DNA of 64,000 nucleotides from an uncultured Alistipes sp. (GTDB lineage: Bacteria; Bacteroidota; Bacteroidia; Bacteroidales; Rikenellaceae), in NCBI GenBank assembly GCA_905213895.1, contig CAJMKE010000003.1:92237-156236 (forward strand). The letters are read 5' to 3'. Shown here one piece after another: positions 24,637-33,850 of this stretch. The notes beneath the pieces are model-generated. The model was not told where the DNA came from. It searched no databases and worked only from the letters and a program-made list of their open reading frames with translations. Numbering within the stretch: the first letter of the stretch is position 1; each line of letters begins with the position of its first letter. Position numbers and translations under genes: made by a program.

Positions 24637-26295
24637 TTACATCAGAAAGAGAATCATGCACTGCGCGAAGACCACGCGCAGGAACATCACCAGAGGATAT
24701 ACCGTCGCATAACTGATTGCAGGCATGTCGCTGCCGGCGATATTGTTGGCGTATGCGAGCGAAATGGGATTGGTCATGCTGCCCGACAGCACGCCCATAA
24801 GCGTATAGAAATCCATGCGGTAGACAAGACGTGCGTACACTCCCACCAGTATTACCGGAATCATCGCAATCAGCGTCGCATAAATCATCCACACATAGCC
24901 GCCATCCACGACCGCTTCGACGAATCCGTTGCCCGACGCAAGACCGACGGCGGCAAGGAACATGGCGAGTCCGACCTCACGGAGCATCAGATTCGCGCTC
25001 AACGTCGTATAGGTTATCAAGTGCCAGTGCGTGCCGAAGCGTCCGATTAGGATAGCCATTATCATCGGTCCGGCGGCAAGCCCGAGTTTTACCGGCTGCG
25101 GGATATTGAACAGCGGAATCGAACCGACCAGCACCCCGAGCGCTATTCCGAGAAAAATCGTCAGGATATGCGGTTCGTGCAGTTTTTTCAGCGAATTTCC
25201 GAGCAGGTCGGCGACCTTGTTTATCGCGTCCTCCGAGCCGACGACCATCACCTTGTCGCCCAACTGCAACTCCATGCCCTGATGCGGGATTATATCGACA
25301 CCCGAACGGTTCACGCGGGTAATGTTGATACCGTATTTGGTTCGCAGACGAAGGTCTACGAAACGTTTTCCGTTGATTTCGGGACGGGTGATTACGATTC
25401 GCCGCGAAACAAGTTTGCCGTCGAACTCGCCCCACTCCGCTTCGAGCATGTCGACCTCCTGACCGAGGAACGTCAATATAGCCTGTTTGTCCTCAGGGTT
25501 GCTGACGACGAAAATCTTGTCGCCGCGATAGATTTTACTGTCCGAATCGGCGACGAAAGCCTTGTTGCCGTCGTGCGAGATACGCGATATCACGAACGGG
25601 CGGTTAATCAGCGAACGGATTGTTCCGACCGTCTGCCCGCCGATACGGTCGTTGGTAATCTCGATAGAGTATTTCGCCGCGAACTTGTTCTCGCCGCTCA
25701 TGGCACGCAACGCCTCGTTCTCCTTTTCGTAATCGACTTTCAGCACGAAGCGCAGAATCACGAAAGCGATTATCACCGCGACGATACCGAACGGATACGA
25801 CACGGCGAAACTCATCGGAATAGACTGGTCGTTGATTCCCGTAACGTCGATATACGCCTGCTGCGCCGCACCCATGGCGGGCGTATTGGCGACGGCTCCA
25901 GTAAGCACTCCGACCATCGTCTGCAACGGAATGCCGCTGAGCAGATGGAACACGTATGTGCATACCATGCCGAGCAGCATTACGAGCAGCGAAATCCAAA
26001 TCAGTCTGATTCCGCCCTGACGCAGCGATGAAAAGAAACCCGGTCCGATTTGCAGACCTATCGAAAAGACGAACAGCGTCAATCCGAAATCGCGGGCGAA
26101 AACCAGCGTTTCCGAATCGAGGAACATGCCGAAATGGCTTGCCGCGATACCTGCGAAAAGAATCCACGTAGGACCCAGCGACACTCCGCACACCTTGATT
26201 TTGCTCAGTGCCGCCCCTACGGTAATGACTATCGCCAGAACGAATATCGAATGGGCTACACCCTCTCCGAAAAACATCGATTGAATAAAATCCAT
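24637..26295 (-). CDS. YidE/AspT-type transporter with two TrkA-C domains
   Basis: About 552 residues if it starts at ATG 26295 (MDFIQSMFFGEGVAHSIFVL); ATGs at 26304 and 26349 are alternatives. It has two membrane halves of about five helices each (AspT/YidE/YbjL antiporter duplication; GLTLFVFSIGLQIGPGFFSS in the first, GLAMFLAAVGLASGNGFVEA in the second) around a central pair of RCK_C/TrkA-C domains (about residues 190-360, NRPFVISRISHDGNKAFVAD). Family members are aspartate-alanine exchangers or uncharacterised anion transporters. The substrate is not visible from sequence. Monocistronic, convergent with the pot genes. Confidence 0.88.
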   Translation of the reverse strand: MDFIQSMFFGEGVAHSIFVLAIVITVGAALSKIKVCGVSLGPTWILFAGIAASHFGMFLDSETLVFARDFGLTLFVFSIGLQIGPGFFSSLRQGGIRLIWISLLVMLLGMVCTYVFHLLSGIPLQTMVGVLTGAVANTPAMGAAQQAYIDVTGINDQSIPMSFAVSYPFGIVAVIIAFVILRFVLKVDYEKENEALRAMSGENKFAAKYSIEITNDRIGGQTVGTIRSLINRPFVISRISHDGNKAFVADSDSKIYRGDKIFVVSNPEDKQAILTFLGQEVDMLEAEWGEFDGKLVSRRIVITRPEINGKRFVDLRLRTKYGINITRVNRSGVDIIPHQGMELQLGDKVMVVGSEDAINKVADLLGNSLKKLHEPHILTIFLGIALGVLVGSIPLFNIPQPVKLGLAAGPMIMAILIGRFGTHWHLITYTTLSANLMLREVGLAMFLAAVGLASGNGFVEAVVDGGYVWMIYATLIAMIPVILVGVYARLVYRMDFYTLMGVLSGSMTNPISLAYANNIAGSDMPAISYATVYPLVMFLRVVFAQCMILFLM

Positions 26296-26421
26296 AACTC
26301 CCATTATGCCTATCGACGGGTGCGGCATCAGGCAATCGCCCGCCCGCATTTTTCTCCGCTCGGCAATCCCAATACGCTAATACTGCGCCGAATCCGCACG
26401 CGCCGATTATGTTTCAGGCGG

Positions 26422-26429
26422 CAAATATA
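26422..26429 (-). promoter_or_regulatory. -7 promoter element of the YidE-type gene
   Basis: TATATTTG on the minus strand, perfect TAnnTTTG, 127 bases upstream of the preferred start. Divergent from the aminotransferase promoter. Confidence 0.5.
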
Positions 26430-26473
26430 TAAATTAAGAGCGACAAAACTGTTTTACCTGCCGAATATTTTAC

Positions 26474-26481
26474 TACCTTTG
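26474..26481 (+). promoter_or_regulatory. -7 promoter element of the aminotransferase gene
   Basis: TACCTTTG, the commonest form of the Bacteroidota -7 box, 23 bases before the ATG. The -33 position reads TTTT rather than TTTG. Confidence 0.6.
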
Positions 26482-26503
26482 TGAAGTCAAACCCTTCCGT
26501 ACT

Positions 26504-27688
26504 ATGAATAAAGTCAATATCGAACGCTCGCACCGCATGGACGGTACAGGCGAGTATTATTTTTCGAGACGTCTGCGCGAAATCTCCGAAATCGAGGCTT
26601 CGACAGGACGCCAAATCATCAAACTCGCAATGGGCAGCCCCGACCTCCCGCCGGCACAGGCGGTAATCGACCGTCTGTCGAAAGAGGCGCAGCGTCCGGA
26701 CGTTCACAAATATATGCCGTTCAACGGCACGCCGCTTCTGCGCAAGGCTTTCGCCGACTGGTACAGACGCTGGTACGGCGTCGAACTCGACTGCAACGGC
26801 GAGGTTCTGCCGCTCATCGGTTCGAAAGAGGGAATCATGCACATCTGCATGACGTTCCTCAACAAAGGCGACAAGGTACTCGTCCCTAACCCGGGCTATC
26901 CGACATACAGCGCAGCCGTAAGGCTCTCGGGCGGCGTCATGCAGCCGTACGCGCTCAACAAGGAGAACGGATTCCTGCCCGATTTCGACGCCATCGAGAA
27001 AGAGGGTGTCGAGGGCGTGAAAATCATGCTTGTGAACTACCCCAACATGCCTACGGGACAGGTGCCGACCGAAGATTTGTTCGAGAAGATAATCGCGTTC
27101 GGAGCGAAGCACAACATACTGATTATCCACGACAACCCTTACAGTTTCATCCGCAACGGCAGCAAGCCGATAAGCATTATGGCGGTAGAGGGTGCGAAAG
27201 ACGTTGCGATGGAAATGAACTCGCTGTCGAAGGGACACTCCATGGCAGGCTGGCGCGTCGGCGTAATAGTCGGCAAGAAAGAGTGGATAGACTCGATTCT
27301 GTCGTTCAAGAGCAACATGGACACCGGCATGTTCTACCCTATTCAGGCTGCGGCGGAAACCGCACTGTCGCTCGGCAACGAATGGTTCGACGAACTCAAC
27401 GCGATATACTATGAACGAGAGAAGGAGGGTTACGCCCTGCTCGACGCGCTCGGCTGCAAATACCGTCCTCATCAGGCGGGCTTGTTCATCTGGGCTGAAA
27501 TTCCGGAGGATTACGAGGGCGACTGCTTCGCATTCTCGGACGAGGTACTGGAAAAATGCGACGTGTTCCTGACACCCGGCGGAATTTTCGGCAGCGAGGG
27601 ACGCAGATACGTCCGCATCACGCTGTGCTGTCCGGCGGAACTGCTGCGACGTGCGACCGAAAACGTCAAGGCTCGTCTGCACGCATAG
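26504..27688 (+). CDS. PLP-dependent aminotransferase, class I/II
   Basis: A 394-residue fold-type I aminotransferase. Visible landmarks: the substrate loop MGSPDLPP (43-50), the aromatic PLP stacker NPGYPTY (129-135), NYPNMPTGQ (178-186) with the conserved Asn181, HDNPY (209-213, Asp210 pairs with the PLP nitrogen), the Schiff-base lysine Lys243 in SLSKGHSMAGWR, and Arg251. The overall pattern resembles AlaC or LL-diaminopimelate aminotransferase-like proteins. The exact substrate cannot be fixed from sequence. Monocistronic, followed by a terminator whose loop overlaps the next promoter. Confidence 0.88.
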   Translation: MNKVNIERSHRMDGTGEYYFSRRLREISEIEASTGRQIIKLAMGSPDLPPAQAVIDRLSKEAQRPDVHKYMPFNGTPLLRKAFADWYRRWYGVELDCNGEVLPLIGSKEGIMHICMTFLNKGDKVLVPNPGYPTYSAAVRLSGGVMQPYALNKENGFLPDFDAIEKEGVEGVKIMLVNYPNMPTGQVPTEDLFEKIIAFGAKHNILIIHDNPYSFIRNGSKPISIMAVEGAKDVAMEMNSLSKGHSMAGWRVGVIVGKKEWIDSILSFKSNMDTGMFYPIQAAAETALSLGNEWFDELNAIYYEREKEGYALLDALGCKYRPHQAGLFIWAEIPEDYEGDCFAFSDEVLEKCDVFLTPGGIFGSEGRRYVRITLCCPAELLRRATENVKARLHA

Positions 27689-27715
27689 AGGCACCCGCTT
27701 TTAGCGTAAAATAAA

Positions 27716-27746
27716 AGGCTCAATCTTTGGCGATTGGGCTTTTTTC
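27716..27746 (+). terminator. Terminator after the aminotransferase gene
   Basis: Stem AGGCTCAATC (27716-27725) with GATTGGGCTT (27732-27741), including G-T pairs, then a T-tract through 27745. It lies 28 bases after the stop. Confidence 0.8.
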
Positions 27747-27756
27747 ATTATCTTTG
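27726..27756 (+). promoter_or_regulatory. Promoter of the surface polysaccharide operon
   Basis: TTTG (27726-27729), exactly 19 bases, TATCTTTG (27749-27756): a full match to the Bacteroidota consensus. The -33 element sits in the loop of the preceding terminator, so termination and initiation signals overlap. The predicted start near 27762 leaves a leader of about 60 bases. Confidence 0.8.
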
Positions 27757-27824
27757 GATGTTTTTACGCATCTACGAATGCGCAAAAAACAGACAAGACA
27801 ATAAAACCCTTAAAAACCAACTAT

Positions 27825-28715
27825 ATGAAAGGCATTGTACTCGCCGGAGGAAGCGGCACGCGGTTATACCCCATAACCAAAGGAGTCAGCAAACAACTGC
27901 TGCCGATATACGACAAACCGATGGTTTACTATCCGATTTCGGTACTGATGCTCGCCGGAATCCGCGATATACTGATAATATCCACACCGGATGACCTGCC
28001 GTCGTTCCGCCGTCTGCTCGGCGACGGTTCGGAATTCGGAGTGCGGCTGTCGTATGCGGAACAGCCGTCGCCAGACGGGCTTGCACAGGCATTCATCATC
28101 GGCGAAGAGTTCATCGGCGACGATTCGGTATGTCTGGTGCTCGGCGACAATATATTTCAGGGAGCCGGTCTTGCCGAACTGCTTTCCGACGCGGTCAAGA
28201 CAGCCGAAATAGAAAACAAGGCGACCGTATTCGGCTACTGGGTGGACGACCCGGAACGTTACGGCGTGGCGGAGTTCGACCGGAACGGCAACTGCCTCTC
28301 GATAGAGGAGAAGCCGAAAGAACCCAAATCAAACTATGCGGTCGTAGGTCTGTATTTCTATCCGAACAGCGTGGTGGAGATAGCGAAGCACATCAAGCCG
28401 TCGGCACGCGGCGAATTGGAGATAACGACCGTAAATCAGGAGTATCTCGCGAAAAAAGATTTGAAGGTCAAAATCTTCAAGCGCGGTTTCGCATGGCTCG
28501 ACACCGGCACCCACGATTCGCTGGCTGACGCTTCGATATTCGTCGAGATGATAGAGAAGCGGCAGGGGCTGAAAATCGCATGTCTCGAAGAAATCGCTTT
28601 CGACAAGGGCTGGATTACAAAAGATATGTTACGCAAGGCAGCCGAGCCGATGGCGAAGAACCAGTACGGACAATACCTGCTCAAAATAGCAAACAATTCG
28701 CAACAATGGAAGTAA
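27825..28715 (+). CDS. rmlA: Glucose-1-phosphate thymidylyltransferase RmlA
   Basis: A 296-residue nucleotidyltransferase starting [20 protein letters not shown], the pyrophosphorylase signature. Further family segments are [49 protein letters not shown] and [13 protein letters not shown]. It makes dTDP-glucose from dTTP and glucose 1-phosphate, the first step to dTDP-L-rhamnose. Full length. First gene of the polysaccharide operon and overlaps rmlC by 10 bases. Confidence 0.96.
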   Translation: MKGIVLAGGSGTRLYPITKGVSKQLLPIYDKPMVYYPISVLMLAGIRDILIISTPDDLPSFRRLLGDGSEFGVRLSYAEQPSPDGLAQAFIIGEEFIGDDSVCLVLGDNIFQGAGLAELLSDAVKTAEIENKATVFGYWVDDPERYGVAEFDRNGNCLSIEEKPKEPKSNYAVVGLYFYPNSVVEIAKHIKPSARGELEITTVNQEYLAKKDLKVKIFKRGFAWLDTGTHDSLADASIFVEMIEKRQGLKIACLEEIAFDKGWITKDMLRKAAEPMAKNQYGQYLLKIANNSQQWK

Positions 28716-29281
28716 TAAAGACAGCAATAGAAGGTGTCGTAATCATCGAGCCGAAGATATTCGGCGACGAGCGCGGATACTTCTTCGAAAGTTTCAACGC
28801 CGCCGAGTTCGCCCGCAAGGTCGGAGTGAACACCGTGTTCGTGCAGGACAACGAATCGAAATCGAAATACGGAGTTCTGCGCGGGCTGCATTTCCAGAAA
28901 GGAGAGTTCGCACAGTCGAAACTCGTGCGCGTGGTCGAAGGTCGAGTAATCGACGTAGCCGTCGATATCCGCCGCGGTTCGCCGACATTCGGCAAACACG
29001 TAGCCGTCGAACTGTCGAAGGAGAACAAACGCCAACTGTTCATCCCGCGCGGGTTCGCCCACGGATTCGCCGTATTGAGCGAGGAGGCGGTATTCCAATA
29101 CAAATGCGACAACCTCTACGCACCCGACCATGAGGGAGCCATCGCATGGAACGACCCGAAAATAGGCATTGACTGGCAGATACGTCCGGAAGACGCCATA
29201 TTGTCGGAAAAGGACAGAAAACATCCGACGCTCGACGAAGCGGAGGAGTTGTTCGACTATAATACGGACTATTATGCTTAA
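28706..29281 (+). CDS. rmlC: dTDP-4-dehydrorhamnose 3,5-epimerase RmlC
   Basis: A 191-residue cupin from ATG at 28706. Diagnostic segments: [29 protein letters not shown] (catalytic His in RGLHFQ), [33 protein letters not shown] and the tyrosine-bearing [13 protein letters not shown]. It epimerises the RmlB product at C3 and C5. The upstream extension of the frame is inside rmlA. Confidence 0.96.
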   Translation: MEVIKTAIEGVVIIEPKIFGDERGYFFESFNAAEFARKVGVNTVFVQDNESKSKYGVLRGLHFQKGEFAQSKLVRVVEGRVIDVAVDIRRGSPTFGKHVAVELSKENKRQLFIPRGFAHGFAVLSEEAVFQYKCDNLYAPDHEGAIAWNDPKIGIDWQIRPEDAILSEKDRKHPTLDEAEELFDYNTDYYA

Positions 29282-30143
29282 TATTCTTATAACCGGTTCC
29301 AACGGACAGTTGGGCAACGAAATGCAGCGTCTCGGCGCGACGTCCGCCAACAATTACATCTACACGGATGTCGCCGACCTCGACATTACGGACAAGGAGG
29401 CAGTGGAACGCTATGTGTCAAAAGTTGACACAAACATAATCGTGAACTGCGCCGCATACACCAATGTTGACAAGGCGGAAGACGACCTCGCGACGGCAAG
29501 AAAGATAAATTGCGACGCTGTACGCAACCTCGCCGAAGTGGCGAAAGCGCACAACGCAACGTTGATACACGTTTCGACGGACTACGTCTTCGACGGAATG
29601 AGCAACATTCCGTTGCGCGAGGACGACCCGACCTCCCCTACCGGAGTTTACGGCATAACGAAACTCGAAGGCGAGCAGGCGATAGCAGAGAGCGGATGCA
29701 AGGCGTTGATTTTCCGCACGGCATGGCTCTATTCGGAGTTCGGCAACAACTTCGTGAAGACCATGATGCGTCTGACGTCCGAGCGCAAGAACCTGAACGT
29801 GGTATTCGACCAGGTCGGAACTCCGACATACGCGGGAGATTTGGCAAGAACGATATTCGACATCATCGAAAACGGGACATACGCCGGAAACGAAGGCATC
29901 TACCACTTCTCGGACGAAGGAGTCTGCTCGTGGTACGATTTCGCATGCGCGATAGCGGAACTGGCGGGCAACACGGATTGCGCCATCGCACCGTGCCACT
30001 CCGACGAATTTCCGTCGAAAGTCAAACGACCGAACTACTCGGTACTCGACAAGACGAAAGTAAAACGCACGTTCGGAATCGCGATACCACATTGGAGTAA
30101 ATCGCTGGAAAAGTGCATGGAAACATTGAAATCGAAACAATAA
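29274..30143 (+). CDS. rmlD: dTDP-4-dehydrorhamnose reductase RmlD
   Basis: A 289-residue extended SDR from ATG at 29274 ([20 protein letters not shown]). NAD(P) motif GSNGQLG, STDYVFDG, catalytic YGITKLEGE, and FRTAWLYSEFGNNFVKTM are present. It reduces the 4-keto group to give dTDP-L-rhamnose. It overlaps rmlC by 8 bases and precedes rmlB by 7. Confidence 0.96.
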   Translation: MLNILITGSNGQLGNEMQRLGATSANNYIYTDVADLDITDKEAVERYVSKVDTNIIVNCAAYTNVDKAEDDLATARKINCDAVRNLAEVAKAHNATLIHVSTDYVFDGMSNIPLREDDPTSPTGVYGITKLEGEQAIAESGCKALIFRTAWLYSEFGNNFVKTMMRLTSERKNLNVVFDQVGTPTYAGDLARTIFDIIENGTYAGNEGIYHFSDEGVCSWYDFACAIAELAGNTDCAIAPCHSDEFPSKVKRPNYSVLDKTKVKRTFGIAIPHWSKSLEKCMETLKSKQ

Positions 30144-30150
30144 TTACGAT

Positions 30151-31272
30151 ATGGAATTCAAACGCAACATACTCATAACCGGCGGTGCGGGCTTTATCGG
30201 CTCGCACGTCGTGCGACTTTTCGTGAACAAATATCCGGATTATCGCATCGTCAATCTCGACAAACTCACGTATGCCGGCAATCTCGCGAATCTGAAAGAC
30301 ATCGAGCAGAAGCCGAACTACGTTTTCGAGCGTGCCGACATCTGCGATTTCGATACGGTATGCGGACTCTTCGCCAAATACGACATCGACGGAGTGATTC
30401 ACCTCGCCGCCGAAAGCCATGTAGACCGTTCGATAAAAGACCCGTTCACGTTCGCCAAGACCAATGTTCTCGGAACATTGTCGCTCTTGCAGGCGGCACG
30501 GCTCTACTGGGAGGCGAAACCCGAACGTTACAAGGGCAAACGTTTCTACCACATCTCGACCGACGAGGTTTACGGAGCGTTGGAACTGACCCGTCCGGAG
30601 GGCGTACACTCCGACATCAGCGCACATGAGGTTTACGGCGACGAATTCTTCACCGAAACGACCAAGTACAATCCGCATTCGCCGTATTCGGCATCCAAGG
30701 CATCGTCCGACCACTTCGTCCGTGCGTTCCACGACACCTACGGCATGCCGACCGTCATAACCAACTGTTCGAACAACTACGGACCGTACCAATTTCCAGA
30801 GAAACTGATTCCGCTGTTCATCAACAATATCCGTCACGGCAAGGCGTTGCCGGTATACGGCAAGGGCGAGAACGTCCGCGACTGGCTTTACGTCGAAGAC
30901 CACGCAAGGGCAATCGACACGATATTCCACAACGGCAAAGTCGCCGACACATACAACATCGGCGGATTCAACGAGTGGAAGAACATCGACCTTATCCGCG
31001 TAATCATCAAGACGGTAGACCGTCTGCTCGGCAATCCGGAGGGAACATCGGAGCATCTTATCACGTTCGTAACCGACCGTGCGGGACACGACATGCGCTA
31101 CGCAATCGACTCGACGAAACTCAAAAACGAACTCGGCTGGGAGCCGTCGCTCCAATTCGAGGAGGGCATCGAAAAGACTGTACGCTGGTATCTCGACAAT
31201 CAGGAGTGGATGGACAACATCACCTCCGGCGAGTACGAACGTTACTACGACGACATGTACGCCAACAGATAG
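30151..31272 (+). CDS. rmlB: dTDP-glucose 4,6-dehydratase RmlB
   Basis: A 373-residue extended SDR: GGAGFIGSHVVRLFVN at the N-terminus, HLAAESHVDRSI, STDEVYG (Asp/Glu catalytic pair), YSASKASSDH (Tyr-x-x-x-Lys) and NNYGPYQFPEKLIP. It converts dTDP-glucose to the 4-keto-6-deoxy sugar. Order rmlACDB in one operon gives the complete dTDP-L-rhamnose pathway ahead of the assembly genes. Confidence 0.96.
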   Translation: MEFKRNILITGGAGFIGSHVVRLFVNKYPDYRIVNLDKLTYAGNLANLKDIEQKPNYVFERADICDFDTVCGLFAKYDIDGVIHLAAESHVDRSIKDPFTFAKTNVLGTLSLLQAARLYWEAKPERYKGKRFYHISTDEVYGALELTRPEGVHSDISAHEVYGDEFFTETTKYNPHSPYSASKASSDHFVRAFHDTYGMPTVITNCSNNYGPYQFPEKLIPLFINNIRHGKALPVYGKGENVRDWLYVEDHARAIDTIFHNGKVADTYNIGGFNEWKNIDLIRVIIKTVDRLLGNPEGTSEHLITFVTDRAGHDMRYAIDSTKLKNELGWEPSLQFEEGIEKTVRWYLDNQEWMDNITSGEYERYYDDMYANR

Positions 31273-31279
31273 ACACACA

Positions 31280-32584
31280 ATGACTGTTTCGCGAATCATA
31301 GACATAATAAAGCATAACGCAATAGCGAAAGATTCATCATGGGCTGTAATCGGCAGTGCCATGGGAAAAGCATTGTCATTGGTCGCCGGAATAGTCATAG
31401 CAAGAATGTTGGGTGCGGATGTATTCGGAGAATACGGAATGATAAAAAGCACTCTCGCTTATGTAGCCACGTTCTCCACCTTCGGTTTGGGATACACCGC
31501 GACCAAATATATCGCCCAGTGCAAACCGAACGATACCGACTCAATCCATAAAATTATAGTAAGTTCCATCCGCATAACCATTGCAACGAGCGGAATAATG
31601 GCGATTCTGTTATTGTTGTTCGCAAACAGACTGTCGGTGGAGCCGCATCTTATTCCTGTGCTTCGCTACACTGCATTGATAATAATATTCAATGCGGTAA
31701 ATACAACACAGTTGGGATTGCTGTCCGGATTCAAGGATTTCAAAACGATAGCCGTCAATAACACAATAGTAGGCATAACCACATTCGTTCTCGGAACATT
31801 GCTCACGTATTTTTTCGGACTGGACGGAGCCGTAACGGCATTGTTCACCTCAACGGTAATACAGTGTCTGCTGAATCATCTCGCAGTAAGACGCCACAGC
31901 CGCTCGATTGCAAAAAGTCATCGGCATAGTAGTTTCTCGGAACAATTGCCTATTACCAAAGAACTGCTGGTATTTTCATTGCCGATAGCATTGCAGGAAT
32001 GCGTTTATGCGAGTGCAAATTGGCTGCGTATGCTGGTTCTCGTGAAATTGGCGGGATACGACGAACTGGGTTTGTACACGGCATCCAACCAATGGTTCAT
32101 AATGATATTGTTCATACCGGGAGTATTGCGCAATGTCATATTGTCGCATCTGTCGAGTTCGGCAGACGATATGGAACATCATGCAAAAACATTCGATACG
32201 ATGCTGAAAATAAACATCGTCGCCACATTGATTCCGGCAATTGTAATAGCAATCGCATCGCCATTGATATGTCATATATATGGAAAGTCGTTCGACGGAT
32301 TTCTCGTCGTACTCCTAATCGCGATTGCAACGAGCATTTTCGGATGTATAGCAGGTATTTATACACAGGAATTCATCTCCCGAGGCAAAAACTGGATTAT
32401 ATTGTGGGCATACATAATGCGAGAATTCGGTGCTTTGGCTCTGGCATATCCGTTTCTGTTGTCCTATGGCGACCGGTACGGGGCATCTATCATGTACGGT
32501 ACTGTATTGATGATGCACATACTTTACTGTGCTATATTGAATCACAAATACAAGAACATAGTTCGTAATTCGTATAAATTATAA
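31280..32584 (+). CDS. Oligosaccharide flippase (Wzx-like, MATE/MVF superfamily)
   Basis: A 434-residue membrane protein from ATG at 31280 (MTVSRIIDIIKHNAIAKDSS), 7 bases after rmlB. About twelve or more hydrophobic segments with the family-typical N-terminal stretch AMGKALSLVAGIVIARMLGADVFGEYGMIKS. These proteins flip undecaprenyl-linked repeat units across the inner membrane. Its stop overlaps the next start (TAATG). Base composition becomes A/T-richer here than in rml. Confidence 0.88.
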   Translation: MTVSRIIDIIKHNAIAKDSSWAVIGSAMGKALSLVAGIVIARMLGADVFGEYGMIKSTLAYVATFSTFGLGYTATKYIAQCKPNDTDSIHKIIVSSIRITIATSGIMAILLLLFANRLSVEPHLIPVLRYTALIIIFNAVNTTQLGLLSGFKDFKTIAVNNTIVGITTFVLGTLLTYFFGLDGAVTALFTSTVIQCLLNHLAVRRHSRSIAKSHRHSSFSEQLPITKELLVFSLPIALQECVYASANWLRMLVLVKLAGYDELGLYTASNQWFIMILFIPGVLRNVILSHLSSSADDMEHHAKTFDTMLKINIVATLIPAIVIAIASPLICHIYGKSFDGFLVVLLIAIATSIFGCIAGIYTQEFISRGKNWIILWAYIMREFGALALAYPFLLSYGDRYGASIMYGTVLMMHILYCAILNHKYKNIVRNSYKL

Positions 32585-33846
32585 TGTTACCCATATCTAC
32601 GATAAAATATATTATATACTTTCTGCTTTCGTTCATCATAGCATATATCGACCAGCGAAATGAAATATTCTCGCAAGTATGGAAATCAATATTGCTCATT
32701 ATACTTGTTCTGGATATCGTAAGATACAATAGTTTTAAGTACAAACGCCCAACATTCCTAAAACTATCATATCTGTGGGGAATAAAAAATGCCGTTAATT
32801 TCGGACTGCTCGAATATCCGATACAAACAATATCTTACGGAGTTAAGTTCTCCATTTTACCTATATTGACAGAATACTTCGATCGTAAATTCTCGACCAA
32901 AAGCAATCTATTCAATATCGGATTATTATTTAGCCAATATTTCGTTTTAGCCAATATTCCGTTTTTATTGGGATTATTGGGCGGAAGCGAAGAAGCGGTA
33001 GAATATGACGGAGAACTTGCATATACCGGAATATTCACTGGGCAACATCCTACTGCAATTGTCGCTTCCATGTCCTTAATATTCATTTTATATGCAATAA
33101 CCGACAAACAAAAAAAAATAATATATCGTCTATATAATGTTCTGCTTTTCATATTAGATTCTTATATCCTATACACTTCTTTCACACGAACAGGATGGGT
33201 CATGGGAATAATCGGCATTTTGATATTCTTTTCATTCAATAAACTAAATTTCAGAACCATATTGGTCGAAATATCGATATGTGCCGCAATATTTATCGGA
33301 TACAATTATTTGCTTGAAAACAACGAGCGTTTTTACAACCGAGTAAACGATATAATCAACGATGGTACATACGAAGCCGACCGCGGATCCGGACGACTGA
33401 TTTATGCCGCCGTTTCTTTACAACTTTATGAAGAAAGCGATACTGCAACTCGTCTAATCGGCACCGGAATAGATCCTCTTATGGATAATATGTTCTATAA
33501 AATAGGTAATAGAATATATTCGCACAACGGATGGATCGATGCCTTAACAGGAAACGGTGCGATAGGTATTACTTTAATGGCACTGTCTTGTATATTTGTA
33601 ATCGCATATTTAATAAAACACCGAGGAAATAAATATTCAGATATTGCGGCAGCATGCATAACGATGTATTATTCATACCAATTTACACAAGGCGGAGTTT
33701 TCTTTTATCAAGACCTCTTATTGGCTATTTCGCTGGCATTGATCATGAACAACACGAAAGCCAAGGTACATACCGATGTAGATATGTTCGGTCTTAAATT
33801 CATTGATGTCAACAAACAGAAATCCGACGACGTCCCAACTATATAA
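32584..33846 (+). CDS. O-antigen/capsule polymerase (Wzy-like)
   Basis: A 420-residue protein with about ten membrane helices and a large extracytoplasmic loop (about residues 225-310, including NDGTYEADRGSGRLIYAAVS and NRIYSHNGWIDALTGNG), as in O-antigen ligase/Wzy polymerases where H-N-x(n)-D residues in this loop matter. Sequence conservation in the family is low, so the call rests on topology, the loop motif SHN-W and context right after the flippase. Strongly A/T-rich compared with rml, suggesting acquired DNA. A9 (33110-33118) lies inside the gene. Confidence 0.78.
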   Translation: MLPISTIKYIIYFLLSFIIAYIDQRNEIFSQVWKSILLIILVLDIVRYNSFKYKRPTFLKLSYLWGIKNAVNFGLLEYPIQTISYGVKFSILPILTEYFDRKFSTKSNLFNIGLLFSQYFVLANIPFLLGLLGGSEEAVEYDGELAYTGIFTGQHPTAIVASMSLIFILYAITDKQKKIIYRLYNVLLFILDSYILYTSFTRTGWVMGIIGILIFFSFNKLNFRTILVEISICAAIFIGYNYLLENNERFYNRVNDIINDGTYEADRGSGRLIYAAVSLQLYEESDTATRLIGTGIDPLMDNMFYKIGNRIYSHNGWIDALTGNGAIGITLMALSCIFVIAYLIKHRGNKYSDIAAACITMYYSYQFTQGGVFFYQDLLLAISLALIMNNTKAKVHTDVDMFGLKFIDVNKQKSDDVPTI

Positions 33847-33850
33847 ATTT

